From Castor canadensis (lineage: Eukaryota; Chordata; Mammalia; Rodentia; Castoridae), in contig NC_133400.1 of NCBI RefSeq assembly GCF_047511655.1, positions 4,501,001 to 4,565,000 on the forward strand: a stretch of DNA of 64,000 nucleotides, in the 5' to 3' direction. The position numbers and the translations under genes were made by a program. Of this stretch, positions 1 to 12,344 are shown one piece after another; the stretch's first letter is position 1, and every line of letters starts with the position of its first letter. The notes beneath the pieces were generated by a model. The model searched no databases, was not told where the DNA came from, and saw nothing but the letters and a program-made list of their open reading frames with translations.

Positions 1-1099
1 CAGAGCGCTAAAGCCTCCCCCGGGAGCAGCTGGTCCCTAGGTAACTCACGTCACTCCTGCCTGCAGGGGTGCTGGCCTGGGGCTCTGGTCTCCCAGCCCA
101 GAGCCGAGGCTCTCATGCTAATTGCTCCCAACTCTTCGATCCATTCTCTCCTTCCCTGTCCAAGGGCAAGGACAAGAGCCGGGGCTGTGGGGACCCACCA
201 ATATTTAGCAACCAGCCTTCGGAGGCAGTGTGCAAAACCCTAGGTTGCAGTTTGAGGATTTCTGTGGTGTAAACACTCCCGCCGTGATCAACTTCAAGTG
301 AGCAGCCTGACACTTCAGAAGGGCAGAGTGGGGAAGGGGACAGGGCTACAGCTCCACAGACCCAAGTGACTTGGAGACAGTGCCAGGGGGGGGAGACGTA
401 GCAAAATGGTCACGAAGTGACGAGTTTGAGACTGGACCAGCTTTGCTTTAATAGAATGCATCCATTTTCATCTTTGAGAGTGGGTGTGCTTATCACCCAG
501 TTCACAAAGGTTCCCAAAAATTGAACCATTGTCTCTCGCTCCGGGTTCCAGCTGGCTGGGACAGCATCCCAGGGCCAGGGATGCTATCTTGCTTCGTCCC
601 TGCAGTCCTGGCTCTTTCTGGCCCACTGACGCTCTTTTCCCTTTTCCCACAGCTCAGGCAGCACAGGCTGCTGCTGTCCCCTGGCTGCCTGAGGGCTCTG
701 AGGGGTGGCCTGAGTTGGGGACCACATTTATAGATGACACTGTTTACCCCAGCCCCCTTTCTTTCATCCATCCATCAACGCTTTGCCTAAAGCTTTTCTC
801 AGAAGAAATGATTCTGAGACTAAATGACGGAAAACCACAAAAACAGGTGACCACAAGGACAGGAAGGTGCATGATAAAGGTGACCACAGCCCTCCAGTGT
901 GGCTGATAGGCACAACAGTCAGAAGCCCTCTGGGGGGAGGGGATTTAGCTATATCTGACATGAAGACAACACTCGTGGCCCGAGCCAGTCCTGCACCCGT
1001 GTGAGGTGACGTCCATCTGAAGTTATGCATTACAGCATTGCTTTGAAGAGCCAAGCGTCAATCATTCAAACACTCGTTATGTAGGTTCTGGCACAGTCT
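1..1099. other. Intergenic, no gene recognised
   Basis: Moderately GC-rich single-copy sequence. The open frames here are short, overlap on both strands and resemble no protein I know. No repeat recognised. Confidence 0.6.
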
Positions 1100-1183
1100 C
1101 TTTTTGCTGTGGGTGCTGGAGATGGGACCCGGGGCCTTGGGCTTGCTAGACAAGAGTTCTACTGGTTGGGTGATGCCCTAGGC
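1100..1183 (-). repeat. ID-like SINE tail, antisense
   Basis: After a short T-run the sequence reads like the reverse complement of an ID (tRNA-derived) unit: the segment 'gggacccggggccttgggct' followed by 'tgctagacaagagttctac'. It is diverged, so probably old. Confidence 0.6.
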
Positions 1184-2539
1184 CTGATTCTGGTTCTGGC
1201 ATATTCTTAGGATGGATGGGGTGCCCCTCTGGGTAGAATGGAAAGAGCAGCGAGGGAGGAAGGGAGGAAGGCAGGATCCACAGGGAGTGTGGCAGGGGAG
1301 TCCCCAGGTGAGGACTGTGTGACCGGCTGACTGCATTTTCCTATCACCTGGACAGTACAAATGTACAGTGCAAACCTCATAAACAAGTGGCTGCTTGGGG
1401 CATTTCAGCAATGTTGGTGCAGTGACTGACTGCTGGACGAGGCCCCAGGTTCCTTGGGTTGCAACAGCCCTTCTGGTTAGTTCTATAGGAAGCCCAATTT
1501 CATGGTGTTTATGCCTTTCACGTGGCTAGCAGTAAGGTGTTACAGTGGTGTTTCCCAAATTCCCTAACTATGCATGGGACATCTTGCAGAGCTAGTATTC
1601 CCTGGAACACACTTTGGGAACTGAGGTTAACAGTTTGTATTAGTACTGACAGTCACCCCTAAGCTACAGACTTGGGACTCTGTGAGTCAGGACAGTGGAA
1701 GTCATGGGACATCAGCACCTCTGCCTTTTGGATCTGGTCACCCAGGAAAACCACTCACAGCCAACTCCAGAGATGCTACTTTAATTGGAGTGGGGTATGG
1801 CTGGGGACTGGGACCTTAAAAACTCCAGGTAACTGAATTATGTAGGCAGGTAGGTGAGAACCACTGCTTAGACGAGGATCAGGAGCAGAAGGATGGGATG
1901 GTATTTCAATCTCATGCCACATTAATAAGGGCATAGCCTATAGATTTGGTACTGATACAAGGTACTTGGTTCTGAGCCCCACATCTTAACAGAAACTCCT
2001 AAAACTGGAACGTGTTCGCAAAAGAGGAATCCATTGAGGAGATGCAAAACACAGTCTGGAGGGGACTAAACACTCTCTGGACAATTGCAGAAATGAGAGC
2101 AGGTGCTTCTGGGGCTGGTGGAGAAGTCACTCTGGGTTTTTCTTGCTGAAGGGCAGAGAGACGCCAGAGGGGAGAAATGGAGCGGGCAGAACGGAAGCTC
2201 CCGGGTGTGTGTGTGGGGGGGGGTGTCTGGGCAGGGGGAGGCAGCAGGGGTCACCTTGATCCTGGACTCTCCAGAGTCACTCGGGGAGACAGCTACTTTA
2301 AGGTGTACTCTGCCGAGCTCATGAATAGTTATGAGCTGGAGCTCAGGGACAAAGGCCAGCAAGCCATGCGGGTGGATGAGGGCAGCAGTGCCCCCCCCCC
2401 GGACCGCCCATCCTGGTCCTGGTTGGGTGGTGCTGGCCTTGCCCTCTGCTCACTGCTGTGTTTCCAGCCCACCCCACAGAGGTGGTGCTTGCTGGGGGCT
2501 GCTGACTGGGGAGCTATTGGAAGAGCAAGGAGGGATTTG

Positions 2540-2670
2540 GGAAGATGGGAGTCAGGGATGGCCTCTCTGAAGAGGTGACACTTGCGCTGAGATTGAGGAA
2601 AGGGTGAGGAGTGCTCAAGAAGCACAAAGAGCACGTGCAAAGGCCTGGGTGTTAGAAGAGCTGGGTGTGT
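2540..2670 (-). repeat. L2 fragment, antisense (probable)
   Basis: Contains 'ggcctctctgaagaggtgac' and later 'cacgtgcaaaggcctgggtg', which match the reverse complement of the L2 3' region as I remember it. Edges are approximate. Confidence 0.45.
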
Positions 2671-2744
2671 CTAATGGCCACAGTGGGACCCCATTGTAAA
2701 CTTGACAGGTCAGGGGAGGGGAGGCTGGAGAGGTGACTCAGGAT

Positions 2745-2870
2745 GAGCACAGGCATTACAAAAAAGTAAGGCGGGACCCTTTCCAGATGTGTGACCCAGG
2801 CAAGTAGCTTAAACACACTGAGCCTCAGCTCCTTATGGACTGGAGATAATGGACACAGCCACCTTCCAGG
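2745..2870 (+). repeat. MIR SINE fragment
   Basis: Contains the MIR signature 'gtgtgacccaggcaagtagc' followed by 'ctgagcctcagctccttatg' and a ggagataatgg block, in sense orientation. Confidence 0.65.
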
Positions 2871-3320
2871 ACTGGGAACAGGGTCGCCTGGCCCAGGGCT
2901 CGGCAGAAGTGCCAGCTGCCATCACAACGGAGAATCCGGGAGCAGAGCTGGGCAGAGTTCCAGGCTGACTGGCCTAGGTTTTGGTTCCTAGATTCCAACT
3001 GTCCACCCCCTACCTGCCCATGCACCCCAGCTTCGGGAGGAGCCCCAGCAGAAGGCTGCATTCCTGGGTCCTGGCCAGATCCTCCATGGTGCACCCCATC
3101 TCCAGGTAATCTCCTGGCTTGGGGCCTGGCCTGCTCCCCACCCCATCCAGCCACCTCCTCCTCTGGATGTGAGGGAGCCAGAGGTGGGTGGGGTGGGGTG
3201 GCCACTGGGCCATGCTGGGCTCTGAGGACAGTGGGGCTGAGGTCTAGGTGTGCAGGGACACCATGTCCCTCTGGTGATGTGCTCCCTCCAACCAGGACCT
3301 GTCGGTGGAACTGGATGTGG

Positions 3321-3360
3321 GCAGGTGACGACCCAGGACGGCAGGTGATGACCTGAGACG
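3321..3360. repeat. Two-copy 20-bp tandem repeat
   Basis: Unit 3321-3340 and unit 3341-3360 agree at 16 of 20 positions, both starting gcaggtga. Local duplication with no known function. Confidence 0.7.
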
Positions 3361-3610
3361 GAGGTGCAGCCTGGTGGGGAGGCGAACCCCAGCTCCCTGG
3401 GGACTCGGACTGCACTCCTGCCTTGGCATCATGTCTCCTCCCCAGAGGTCTCCTGCCGCTCAGGCTGAACCCCCGGAGCCAAGCCTGACTCTCGCTCGCC
3501 CCTCCCCCATCCACAGCAGCTCCCACCCACTCAATGCTCCCTCCACACAGCAGCCGGTACCACGCCCAAAGTCAGCAGCGCCCCTCGCCCCTCTGGGACC
3601 CTCTCACCCT

Positions 3611-3672
3611 GGTATGTTTATACCAGCCCCTGCAGGTACCAGCAGGGGTTAAACATCCCCTGCTGTTTATAC
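3611..3672. repeat. Cluster of inverted repeats next to a G-run
   Basis: Perfect 9-bp arms cagcagggg (3640-3648) and cccctgctg (3657-3665) flank an 8-base loop. Just upstream, ggtat/atacc arms (3611-3615 and 3620-3624) and a ccctgca...agcaggg pairing overlap and would compete. A run of 14 G follows at 3673-3686. Confidence 0.75.
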
Positions 3673-3724
3673 GGGGGGGGGGGGGGCCAACACTGATCTG
3701 ACCCTCCTCTCCCCCTCTCTGCTT

Positions 3725-3945
3725 CCTTGACACGGTCCTGTCTCAGGGCCTTTGCACATGATATTCCCTGGGCCTACCATACTCGCTGATATCCACGCCT
3801 CACTTTCCCCAGTCTGCTTAGGTCTCCATTCAAGTTCTCAATGAGACCAGAGTAACCTGCACAAAACAGCACCTCCTGCCCTTTGCACCCGGGCCCCTCC
3901 ACCACTTCATATACTTTACGTTTACTCGTTCATTTGTTTATCTGA
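3725..3945 (+). repeat. L2 LINE 3' fragment
   Basis: Contains 'cagggcctttgcacatgata' followed by ttccctgggcc, a well-known L2 3' signature, and ends in a tcgttcatttgttta tail similar to the L2 terminus. Confidence 0.7.
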
Positions 3946-4580
3946 ACCCCCACACTGGGAAGGTGTTTTCTGTTCTCTTCTCCCCCCCCCCACCCCCCGA
4001 GAGACAGTCAGAGGCAGAAGGCCAAGCTATGCCTGGGCATGGCCGCCTGTTGGTTGGGGGCGTGGTGGTCCCAGGCGCCGGGTGGTGGTGGTGTTCACCG
4101 AGGGGTGGGGATGGGTGACAATCACAGAGCAGCACAACGCAGGCTGAGGCTGGGGTGGGAGAGGTTCAGGTATGCAGCTGGGCTTCAAGGGGTAGCACCC
4201 CAGGTGCTGGGGCTGGCCAGCACCTGTGGGTGCTGTGTGGAGTGGGGCTGCAGGAGAGCAGTGGAGGCGGGGAGGACCTGGGATGGTCCTGCCCAGTGGT
4301 AATGACTACAAGCCAGCAGAAAATCGAGGGTCAAGGGCCTCAGCCCTGTGACGGGTTGCCCACCCAGAAACGAGGGATGCTCTAGGTCCTCCCAAAGGGA
4401 CTGTCTATCTGGAATATTCTGGATGTTTCGTCTTTCAATCCTCTCCTCAACATCTCACTATTATACGAGTCGTATCTGTCAGAGCTCCCTCCAGCGAGCG
4501 GTTACAGCACCGGGGCTGAGGGCCTCCCATCGTGTCAGATACCATCATGTCTAGAGAGAGGGGACAACGGGGCGCCCTGG

Positions 4581-4735
4581 GCTGAATCGTGTCCCCTCCA
4601 AATGCATGTCCACAATTCTAGCCCCAGGAACCTGGGGACGTGGCCTTTTTTGGAAAAAGGGACTTTGCAGATGTAACTGCAAAGGGTCATCCTGGGCCCT
4701 AAATCCACCCATGTGGATTGAATCTAGAGATCCCA
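4581..4735 (+). repeat. MaLR (MLT1-like) LTR 5' part
   Basis: Reads ctgaatcgtgtcccctcc, then 'atgcatgtccacaattctag', then 'aaagggactttgcagatgta', the order seen in MLT1 LTRs, in sense orientation. It is truncated downstream. Confidence 0.6.
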
Positions 4736-4894
4736 GACACAGGGACCCCACATGCTGTGGCGGGGTCAGAGCAGCCAGGTGCAACCTGGGAAAGGGTGCA
4801 GGCCAGCGGCGTCCACACTGGCATCTCCTCCGGCACCCCCTCCAGCGGGCTGCCCTCCAGGCGCTTATAGATAGGGAGAGGGAGGAGCACGTAG

Positions 4895-5105
4895 GCCCAA
4901 CAGAAGATCGTGATTGGTGCAAATGAAATCCTTCATTTACATGAGGGGCTTGTGATTGGTGCAGACCCCCTTGTCTCCCACCTCTGGCTATGTAAGCAGG
5001 CTGCTACCCTCACAGTGAGCAGCTGGGAGACCCCTCCTGTGCTGCCCCCTGCCTTGCAACATCAGGCTCAGTAAAGGCTTTCTCTCAGTTGGTCTTGTCC
5101 ACCTT
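4895..5105 (+). repeat. Candidate solitary LTR fragment, class uncertain
   Basis: Two copies of gtgattggtgca (4910-4921 and 4952-4963) bracket an aaatga/tcattt inverted repeat. Then come a weak TATA-like ctatgtaag, a ggagacccctcctgt block, and an AGTAAA hexamer at 5070-5075 followed by a T/C-rich stretch. This arrangement resembles U3-R-U5 of an endogenous retroviral LTR. I see no internal viral genes next to it and cannot name a family. Confidence 0.4.
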
Positions 5106-6171
5106 TGCTGAGCTGGTGACATGAAGAAAAAGAAGAGAGGAGCAAGGAAGCTGTCCTGGAGGCCTGATGCAGGCAGTGAGAGCCACAGAGCCAGAGGCAC
5201 TGCCCGTGGCCACCAGGAGGAAGGGGCTTGCCTGGGTCCACTGGAGGGGGAGGGTTTGGTGAGGGACTTTCTGACCACATGGTGCTATGGACCCCACTAG
5301 GGCTGGAAACCCGAGGAGAGGCTGGGCCTGGCTGAGACGGGAGTGACTGGCGGTCAGTTCTACGGCCTGAGGTAGATGCTGTGTTCTGAGCACGCTCGAT
5401 GCTCCGAAGTGTGTGTGGGCCTCCCTCAAGGCGCTCACTGCACGTTCCAGCATGAAGAGGCCAGGAAGTCCACTTTATAGCCTGGGAGATGGGACTCAGA
5501 GGTCACAGCACTCACCAAGGCTGTGTGAGGAGCAGCCAGGTCCACCTGACTCTCTAGTGGCCACAAGTGTGACCCTCCTCATTCTAGGTCCAGAAGGCCT
5601 GGCCACCACCTCCCTGGAGAACCCCTCTGTTGAGGGACCCCGCTCACCTGATAAACGGCTGGATGTGATGCAGGTGGCAGAGGCAGCCAGCTGGCAGGGG
5701 AGGAGCAGGCACAGTGGAGCTGGCAGTCCCCCAGCCCCTCCCCCGATTTGGCCCCAGGGCCCCTGTAGGACAAGGGGCCAGGCTGGCCTGTTTGTGGCAT
5801 CACAAAGTCCTGCCTGGGAACCTGGTCAGGGGAGAGAAGCCTCCCCAACCCCAGGCTGTGCTCAAGGGGCCTGGTGGACTGCCCCCTTCCCAAAGCCACC
5901 CCACCAGAGCATCCATCTACAGCCTCAGTGGCTTTACCTTGATAATAGGGACACCTTGCTTACACCAAGGCCAGAACCAGGCAAGAGGCCCTGTGTTTGG
6001 CCCAGATCTCTGGTCTGGGTGTGCCACCCCATCACCAGCCTCATTGCCAGCCCCTGGATAGTTGCTTGTCTAAAAGCTCAGCTACCTCAGCTGTAGCGCG
6101 AATCCAGGCCCACGCAAATGTCAAAAAAAAAAAAAAAAAAACAAAACCCAAAAACAAAAACCCATTCTGAA
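5106..6171. other. Intergenic, no gene recognised
   Basis: GC-rich single-copy sequence. Several frames exceed 100 codons only because the composition is stop-poor, and none resembles a known protein. An A-run with A-rich continuation lies at 6122-6160. Confidence 0.55.
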
Positions 6172-6270
6172 AAAAGGCTGGTAGAGTGGCTCAAGTGGTA
6201 AGAGTGTCTGCCTACTAAGCATGAGGCCCCAAGTTCAAATCCTAGAGCTGCAAAAAAAAAAAAAAAAAAA
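6172..6270 (+). repeat. ID-like SINE with poly(A) tail
   Basis: Starts near ggctggtagagtggctcaag, has the B-box-like 'caagttcaaatcctagagct', and ends in 18 A at about 6252-6269. Confidence 0.75.
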
Positions 6271-7963
6271 GAATGGTCCTGCCTCTGCCATTGCTTCAAT
6301 GCCCCTGGGAGGGTCTTCCCTGCTGTACCCAAAGGAAGACTCTGGGAAGGGCTTCGGAAAGCAGGGCCCCTCCACGCCTCAGCACCTGCCCTTTCTCTGG
6401 TTTACGTTGGGCCTCAAGGTGGGGTTGCACTCAGACTTCAGCCCAAAGAAGCTGGAAAACAGCTGCTGGGCCAGGCCCCCGGGGCTGAAGACGGGGAAAA
6501 TTGGGGTGGATGGAAGCTATGTGCCTGAGACGGGCTTGAAGGACAGAGCCCAGGTGCTCTGTGGTCTAGCACAACTGGGAAAGATGGCTTGGGGTGGTGC
6601 TCAGGAAGCAGCCCACCTAAGAGGTCATCTGCCACAGCTGGCCCTCCAGGGATCTGCAGATGGGGAAACTGAGGCACAGACTGATGTGCTCCAGGTTCTC
6701 AGGGTTTTGTGCAAGTGATTCTGGGGTCCAGTATCCTGCCTGTCATGGCATCCCAAATCTCCAGCGATCCTTCTCTGGCACCCCGTGTGGGCACAGCCAA
6801 CAGATACCTTCCCAAAGGAGGGTGCTCCCCTCCTCTCTAGGGACCCTGCCCATCCGGGCTTCTCTGCTCACACACCAGGCCTTAGGAAAATGAGCTAGAG
6901 CTCTGCCAGCTCCTAACCCCCTCTAAGGCAGCAAGGACAGGAGGCTGCCAGCCTGTGGGGACTCCGATGGCCCCTCTTGTGGGATGAGGGCCCCTTTCCA
7001 TGGCCTGGCGCAGGGCGGGGACTCCGAGGCTGCTGTGATTTTTCTAAGAGCTGCCCTTCACAGACCTGGGGAACTGTACCTTAACTTTGCGAGGCCCCCT
7101 CCCCATGTTGCTGCTGCCTCAGTCTCTCCCAGGGCTACTGTAGGCCCAGGCTCCCAGGAGGACACACTGAGTGACGTCAGAAACAAACTCGCAGGGCCGA
7201 GCACAATGGTACAGCATGGCCCTGGAGGCCAGGCCTGTGGGCACCTGGACCACAGAGGGGCTTTGGCAGCCTGGGCTGGGGCAAGTGTTTCCCAGGGACT
7301 GAGCCTTCTGGACAGAAATGCAAAAAGAGAAGCAAAATTCCAGCTCATTCTGAGAAGCACCTGGAGCTGAATGTGGATTCATCAGCACCACCATGGGCCG
7401 CCTGAGAGCAGAAGTGGAACCAGACAAGGGCGGAGTGGGGATGCTGCCCATACCGAGGCTGCCACTACCATGGGGAAAGGCCTGCAAAGAGTCCCCTCAA
7501 ACCTTCAGTGCCTTGTTCACCAGGTGGCCACAGACGCCTGTTGACAGACGCGTCACTTGGAATGCCAGTATGAAATACAGATGTTAGAAAAGTTTACTTC
7601 ACTGGCTTACCTTTGCTTCATAAATTATAACTGACACACTACTTACTGTAAAGTCAGTACCGTTTACGTGACTCTTGAGTGATTAGGACCCGTATCAGGG
7701 ATCTAGTAAGATATACTTTAACCTCTCTGCTTCTCTGGAATGAAAAGCAGCCTGGGTCAGGATGCAGTTTTTGGAAGTCCACAGGTAAGCAAGATGTCAC
7801 AGATGGTCAATGTGGTGTGTCTGGGGCTGTGTGGACGGCCAGCGCCACCTGGCTGCGGAATATAAAGTGCAGGCAACGTGTGATTTGCAGCTCACAGTGG
7901 CCAGGTGGAAGTCAACTGCAGGTATCTCGGGTTCCTGCCAGCAGACCACTCAACGGATGGTCC
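6271..7963. other. Intergenic, no gene recognised
   Basis: GC-rich. A short MIR-like 'gatggggaaactgaggcaca' occurs near 6659. No coherent reading frame or RNA gene is visible. Confidence 0.5.
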
Positions 7964-8175
7964 CGCCAGGCACCAGTGGCTCGCACCTGTAATACGAATT
8001 ACTCAGGAGAGCAGGAGAATCATGGTCCGACGCCAGCCCAGGCAAATAGTTTGTGAGACCCTTTTTCAAAAAAGCCCATCACAAAAGGGCTGTGGAGTGG
8101 TTCAAGCAATAGAGCGCCTGCCTAGCAAGTGTGAGGCCTTGAGTTCAAATCCTAGTGCTGCAAAAAAAAAAAAAA
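7964..8175 (+). repeat. B1-dID SINE
   Basis: The B1-like head (aggcaccagtggctcgcacc) is followed by the dID-like tail (gagcgcctgcctagcaagtg, then a gagttcaaatcctag block) and a poly(A) tail at 8162-8174. Confidence 0.85.
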
Positions 8176-9194
8176 GAGGAAAATAATGGTCCTGCCTCTG
8201 CCATCGCTCCAATCCCCCTCCACTGTGAGGAAGTGACCACCTCTTGTCAGTGGTGGCACAGCCCGCTGGCCCTCATGTGTCCTCGTTTCAAAGACACAAT
8301 GCAGGAGGTGCAAGCGTCTCTCAGGAGTCTTAGTACATTTTTAACACTAACGTTTGTTAACCATCACCCCGTTTTGAGGCAGAAAGCAGTAATATCTAAT
8401 GCAAACTGATGCTGTTTTGTAAATGTGTATTTTACTCTAATTCTATTCAATGACAAAAAAATACTGAGTTCTTACTTATGGTAGTGACATAAAAACATCA
8501 CAATGGTGGTCAACAAAGGAACAGTGTTTAGAAACTAGGTCCCTAAATGCATCTGGGTTTGGGTTTGTGGGGAGGGAATGGCGGGGTCCTCTGGAACACT
8601 GGCAGATGAGCATCCTCCAGCTCCACTGTGAGTGACAACAAGGCAGAGCTGGGTGTAGGCTGTGGCTGGGAGCTGGATGGGCCAGGTGAGCTTTGAAAGG
8701 AGGGGAGGTGACAGGTGTGGGCAGGCCCCACCCCCTCCCCCACCAGCTCTGCGTTCTGAGAATGGGAGCCAGCCGTACAGTCTGAGCTCAGGCGTAAGGC
8801 TGGGTTCTTAGCCAGGTACGAACTCAGTGTTGGGAGTGTGGCTCACTGCAAAAAACAAACCCCACGAAACCTTAGCATTAGGCACCTTGGTTCATGGAGA
8901 GTCAGGGGAACCGCAGCAGCGCCCTCTAGGGGAAGAGGATGGAGAGCACCTGGCAGGGTGCAGTCCCTGAGCTATCTTTAAGGGTACATTGGGCAGTCCT
9001 GCTGTGCTAGATTCTGGCTGGACAGCCCCAGGAGGGGGTGACCAGGAAGTCAGCCTTCACAGCACGGAGACCCGTGTCCACAGCTGGGCAGCCCCAGTTC
9101 TCGGGAGTGGGGAGCAGGTCACAAGAGAAGGGTGCCTTTTCAATTCCCCTGTGTGTTAAAGGCAACTTTCCTTGACAGGTCTTAGCTGCTCAGT
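8176..9194. other. Intergenic, no gene recognised
   Basis: The first 300 bases are AT-rich and the rest is mixed. No repeat or gene recognised. Confidence 0.5.
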
Positions 9195-9290
9195 GGCTGC
9201 ATGAGAATGTGGGCTCCAGAGCCACCACCCCAGGTTCAAGCCCTTCAGACCTCACTGCCTTTGTCAATCAAGTGGGGACAAAGCCATGGT
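9195..9290 (+). repeat. MIR SINE fragment
   Basis: The block tgggctccagagccaccacc followed by ggttcaagcccttcagacc and 'tttgtcaatcaagtggggac' matches the MIR core order, diverged. Confidence 0.5.
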
Positions 9291-12013
9291 GGAGTCTAAA
9301 CAGGTCGTATGACACCTAGTGTGAACAGCACCAGTAAAGGACAGCTGGGGTTAGTATAACCATGTGAGTGACTAACCAAACCGGGACACCTCAGCCTGAA
9401 GGGATTACAGCTCTGCTGTGACAATGCCTTGATAGGGTCTGTCCAGGCAAAGAGGCAGAGGTCCTTCTTGCTACGGGACAAGGGCCTCCAGGGCAGCCAG
9501 GAGGGTGCCTCTGTAGAGGTGTAGGGAAGAGTGGTGGCCCGGCCCTGGCCACCACTGTCTGGATTAGGCCTTGTCAAGGTCTGGCAAGGAGAAGTTGTGT
9601 CATGAACCACGTGGTGTGGCCTCCTAGGCAGGGAGGAGATGGAGCGCAAGCAGCCGGCCTTCTGTAGCGGTACCCAATCCTGCTCCAGGGGGAGAGCTTG
9701 GGGCCGTTCCGCAGGCCACTGTGTCTCCCTCACTCCCAGCAAACTGAGCAGGCAGGGGCCGAGTGACCTCAGGAACAGCTACCTGCAGCAGGAGCAGTGG
9801 CTGTACTTCCTCAGTGGCTCCACACATTTTACCATGTCCCCACGTGTCAGCACTGCAGGGAAATTTATGGCATGGACCTCAACAAGGTCCCTCCCCTAGA
9901 CTTTGTCACACATGCCTAAAAGGCACCCAAACCAAATCTTTCTCCTGTGTGCCAATCCCCTCCTCTCCCCACCAGAACTCTGCTTCTGGTAGGACTGAGC
10001 ACTGTTGCCACAGTGGCCAAGGCTGAGCCCGGGTAATGAGAGTCCAGTCAACCCAGGGAGGTCGGTCTAGCCTGGATGAGCAGCAATGGGCAGGCCTGCC
10101 TCCCTCCAGTGAGTGTGGCTCGAGGCCTGCCTGCAGCGGGCCTGGCTCCTGCTCTTCCTGTGTTTGACTGCTCTTCATGGGCTTGGATGTCAGGCTTGGC
10201 TGTTCTTCCTTTCCTGGAATTTTCTGTGCTGATATTCCGTTTGCTCTGGAACTAGCCGAGGCTTCTGATCCCAATGGCAAGGGCTGTGTGTGTGTAGATT
10301 TTAGAGAAGGCACGACAGCTTGGGACTGTCCGTCTGAGGGCCCCCTCCCCCTTACCAACATCCCCAAACCCATCCTTGGTGACCTCGGCCAGCCAGGCTG
10401 TCTTTCTGATCTCATTCTCCATCCTTCTTGCCAAAGTAAGCGGTGGGCTGAAGCTATCCATCCACCCCTCAGCTTCTCATTTCTGGGCCTTTGTTTGGCT
10501 GTTCCCTCCCAGCCAGAAGGGCTGTGCATGGGTCGGGCCTGGGTCTGTGTCCCGGTACTGCCCTCATCAGCTGCAGCCCTCTGAGCTCAGTTTCATGGTG
10601 CTAATGTACTTGGAGTGCACCCTGAGCCCAGAGCCCGGACATGAGTGCTGGAACTTGGGTCTCTGGAGCGGATGTCAGACTTGGCTGCTTTTGACTGTTG
10701 TGAGGATGACATTCCTAAGACCATGTTGTCTGCTCACCCCTCAAGGAACCCAGCAGCCAGACATCACCTTCTAGGGGCTCTAGGGTAAGCAAGAGGAGAA
10801 TAGCCAGTAAGGGACTCTCCTGTAACATGTGATGAGAGGTGACCCTGGCTTGGTTATCACAGGCTCTTTCTCCAAGTGACCTGAACTGAGGCAGAGGTAA
10901 CAGAAGGTGTGACTGCGGAAGCAAGTTCGTAACATGGCTTCTCTGTACGCTTGTGTTTGTAAAGCTTTTCTATAAGAGGAGGTGAGACAGACGCATGCGG
11001 AGTGTGGGATCAGGAGTTGTGGTCTCAGGGCATGCCTGTGACATAGGGCATTGATGCACCAGCCTCCTCAGCCACTGAGGCAGTGACAGGCCCTGCTGGA
11101 TCCCACACAGCAATGCTCCTGCTAGGACAGTGGCTGGACCTCAGGGAAGGGGAGGATTCTGGGGCATCTTCAAGGCTGAACACTGCTGCCACGTGTGTCC
11201 AAGTTCATAAGTAGCAGCTGCTGAGGATGCTGCTACTCAGATGCCCAAAAGCTCTGAGACGCTGGCCTCACCACCACAGGACAGCGGCTTCCTCCAAAGC
11301 AGAATGGGGTCTGAGTGGCTGGGGGAAGTCTGTGTCTGGGGTTTCTGCAAGCTGCAGCTCCCAGGTCAGGGCACTCTGACTTGGTGATGAATCAATAAAG
11401 GGGGAGGTCAGCTCTACCTAGAGTAATGCCAGAGCTACACTAAACCCTTCTCAGGAGCTGCTCTTGGGGACTTGGAGTTACCACCTCAAAGTTCCTCTAT
11501 GCCATGGTGTTCATCTGTCTGTCCTTGCACAGCCTATGGGGCGTTGTCATTATTCCTTCTCCCCCCAGAGAAAATGGGACAGGTCAGGGACATGACAGTG
11601 GCTCCAGAGCTCACATATTCCCATGGAGTCCTGGAGGTGAAGGGGGAAATACAGAAGATGGTTGGTGGAGGGTTCACTGATGACCAGGTCTGGAGACCCT
11701 GGCTATAAAGAATTCTGTCTTTAGGAGGAGCCTGGCAGGCAGCAGGGATTGCTGACAGTCAGCCTACAATAACTCCAGAGCCCCACAGCTCTCAGAATCA
11801 GCCAAGAGCAAGGCAAAGAGCAGGGTACGGCTTCTCCCAGGTGCTGAAAAAGCAAAAATTCTAGTGGCCACTATCACGCTGTCTGCTACAAGTCAGCAAG
11901 TCCCAGGGAAAGATGACAGAGGAGCCTGGACGATCTGGAGGATGAAGGGCAAGGAAGGCAAGGGGCCTATGTGCCCAACTGAGAGCAGTGAGAACACTGT
12001 GCCCACCTAAATG
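9291..12013. other. Intergenic downstream of MLYCD, no gene recognised
   Basis: About 2.7 kb of mostly single-copy sequence. The longest frame (minus strand, 9906-10529) shows no domain, signal peptide or family resemblance and has the composition of its surroundings. I see no exon-like blocks of OSGIN1, the gene expected on this side from human synteny. Confidence 0.5.
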
Positions 12014-12162
12014 CGTGCACACAGATGCACTGATACACACACAGAACTACACACATGCTGACACAGACACACACAGACATGCACAACAGACACACATAGA
12101 CCCATGCACACTGGCACATACACACACACGGATGTGCTGACACAGACAACACACACAGACCA
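12014..12162. repeat. Degenerate CA-rich simple repeat
   Basis: Imperfect CA/CAGA dinucleotide tract, interrupted throughout, ending next to a run of C and T at about 12164-12181. It lies just beyond the MLYCD 3' end. Confidence 0.85.
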
Positions 12163-12344
12163 ACCCCCCCAACCTTTTTTTCCTGCCAGCACAGTGATGG
12201 CTTCTTTCTGCATCTCTTCTCATTCCACACTCCTTGGTCCCTGTCAAGACCTACTCCCTAACCCCAAGGGTTGGCTGGGGACTGATGGCACAGCTGACAT
12301 TTCAGAGCTGAGTCCAGCCTTACCAGCACTCAAATCTTATAGAT

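Noticed and set aside
2825..3526. 233-codon minus-strand frame
   Set aside because: It overlaps a MIR fragment and a tandem repeat, has no domain or codon pattern, and competes with other frames of similar length nearby.
5413..6096. 227-codon + strand frame
   Set aside because: Stop-poor GC-rich intergenic DNA. Low-complexity Pro/Ser/Gly content, no homology recognised, no exon context.
12014..12162. CRISPR-like or satellite array in the CA-rich tract
   Set aside because: No constant repeat/spacer structure, only an imperfect dinucleotide tract.
1..12300. OSGIN1 exons, expected on the 3' side of MLYCD
   Set aside because: No frame resembles OSGIN1. In human the gene starts some 20 kb beyond MLYCD, farther than this window reaches.
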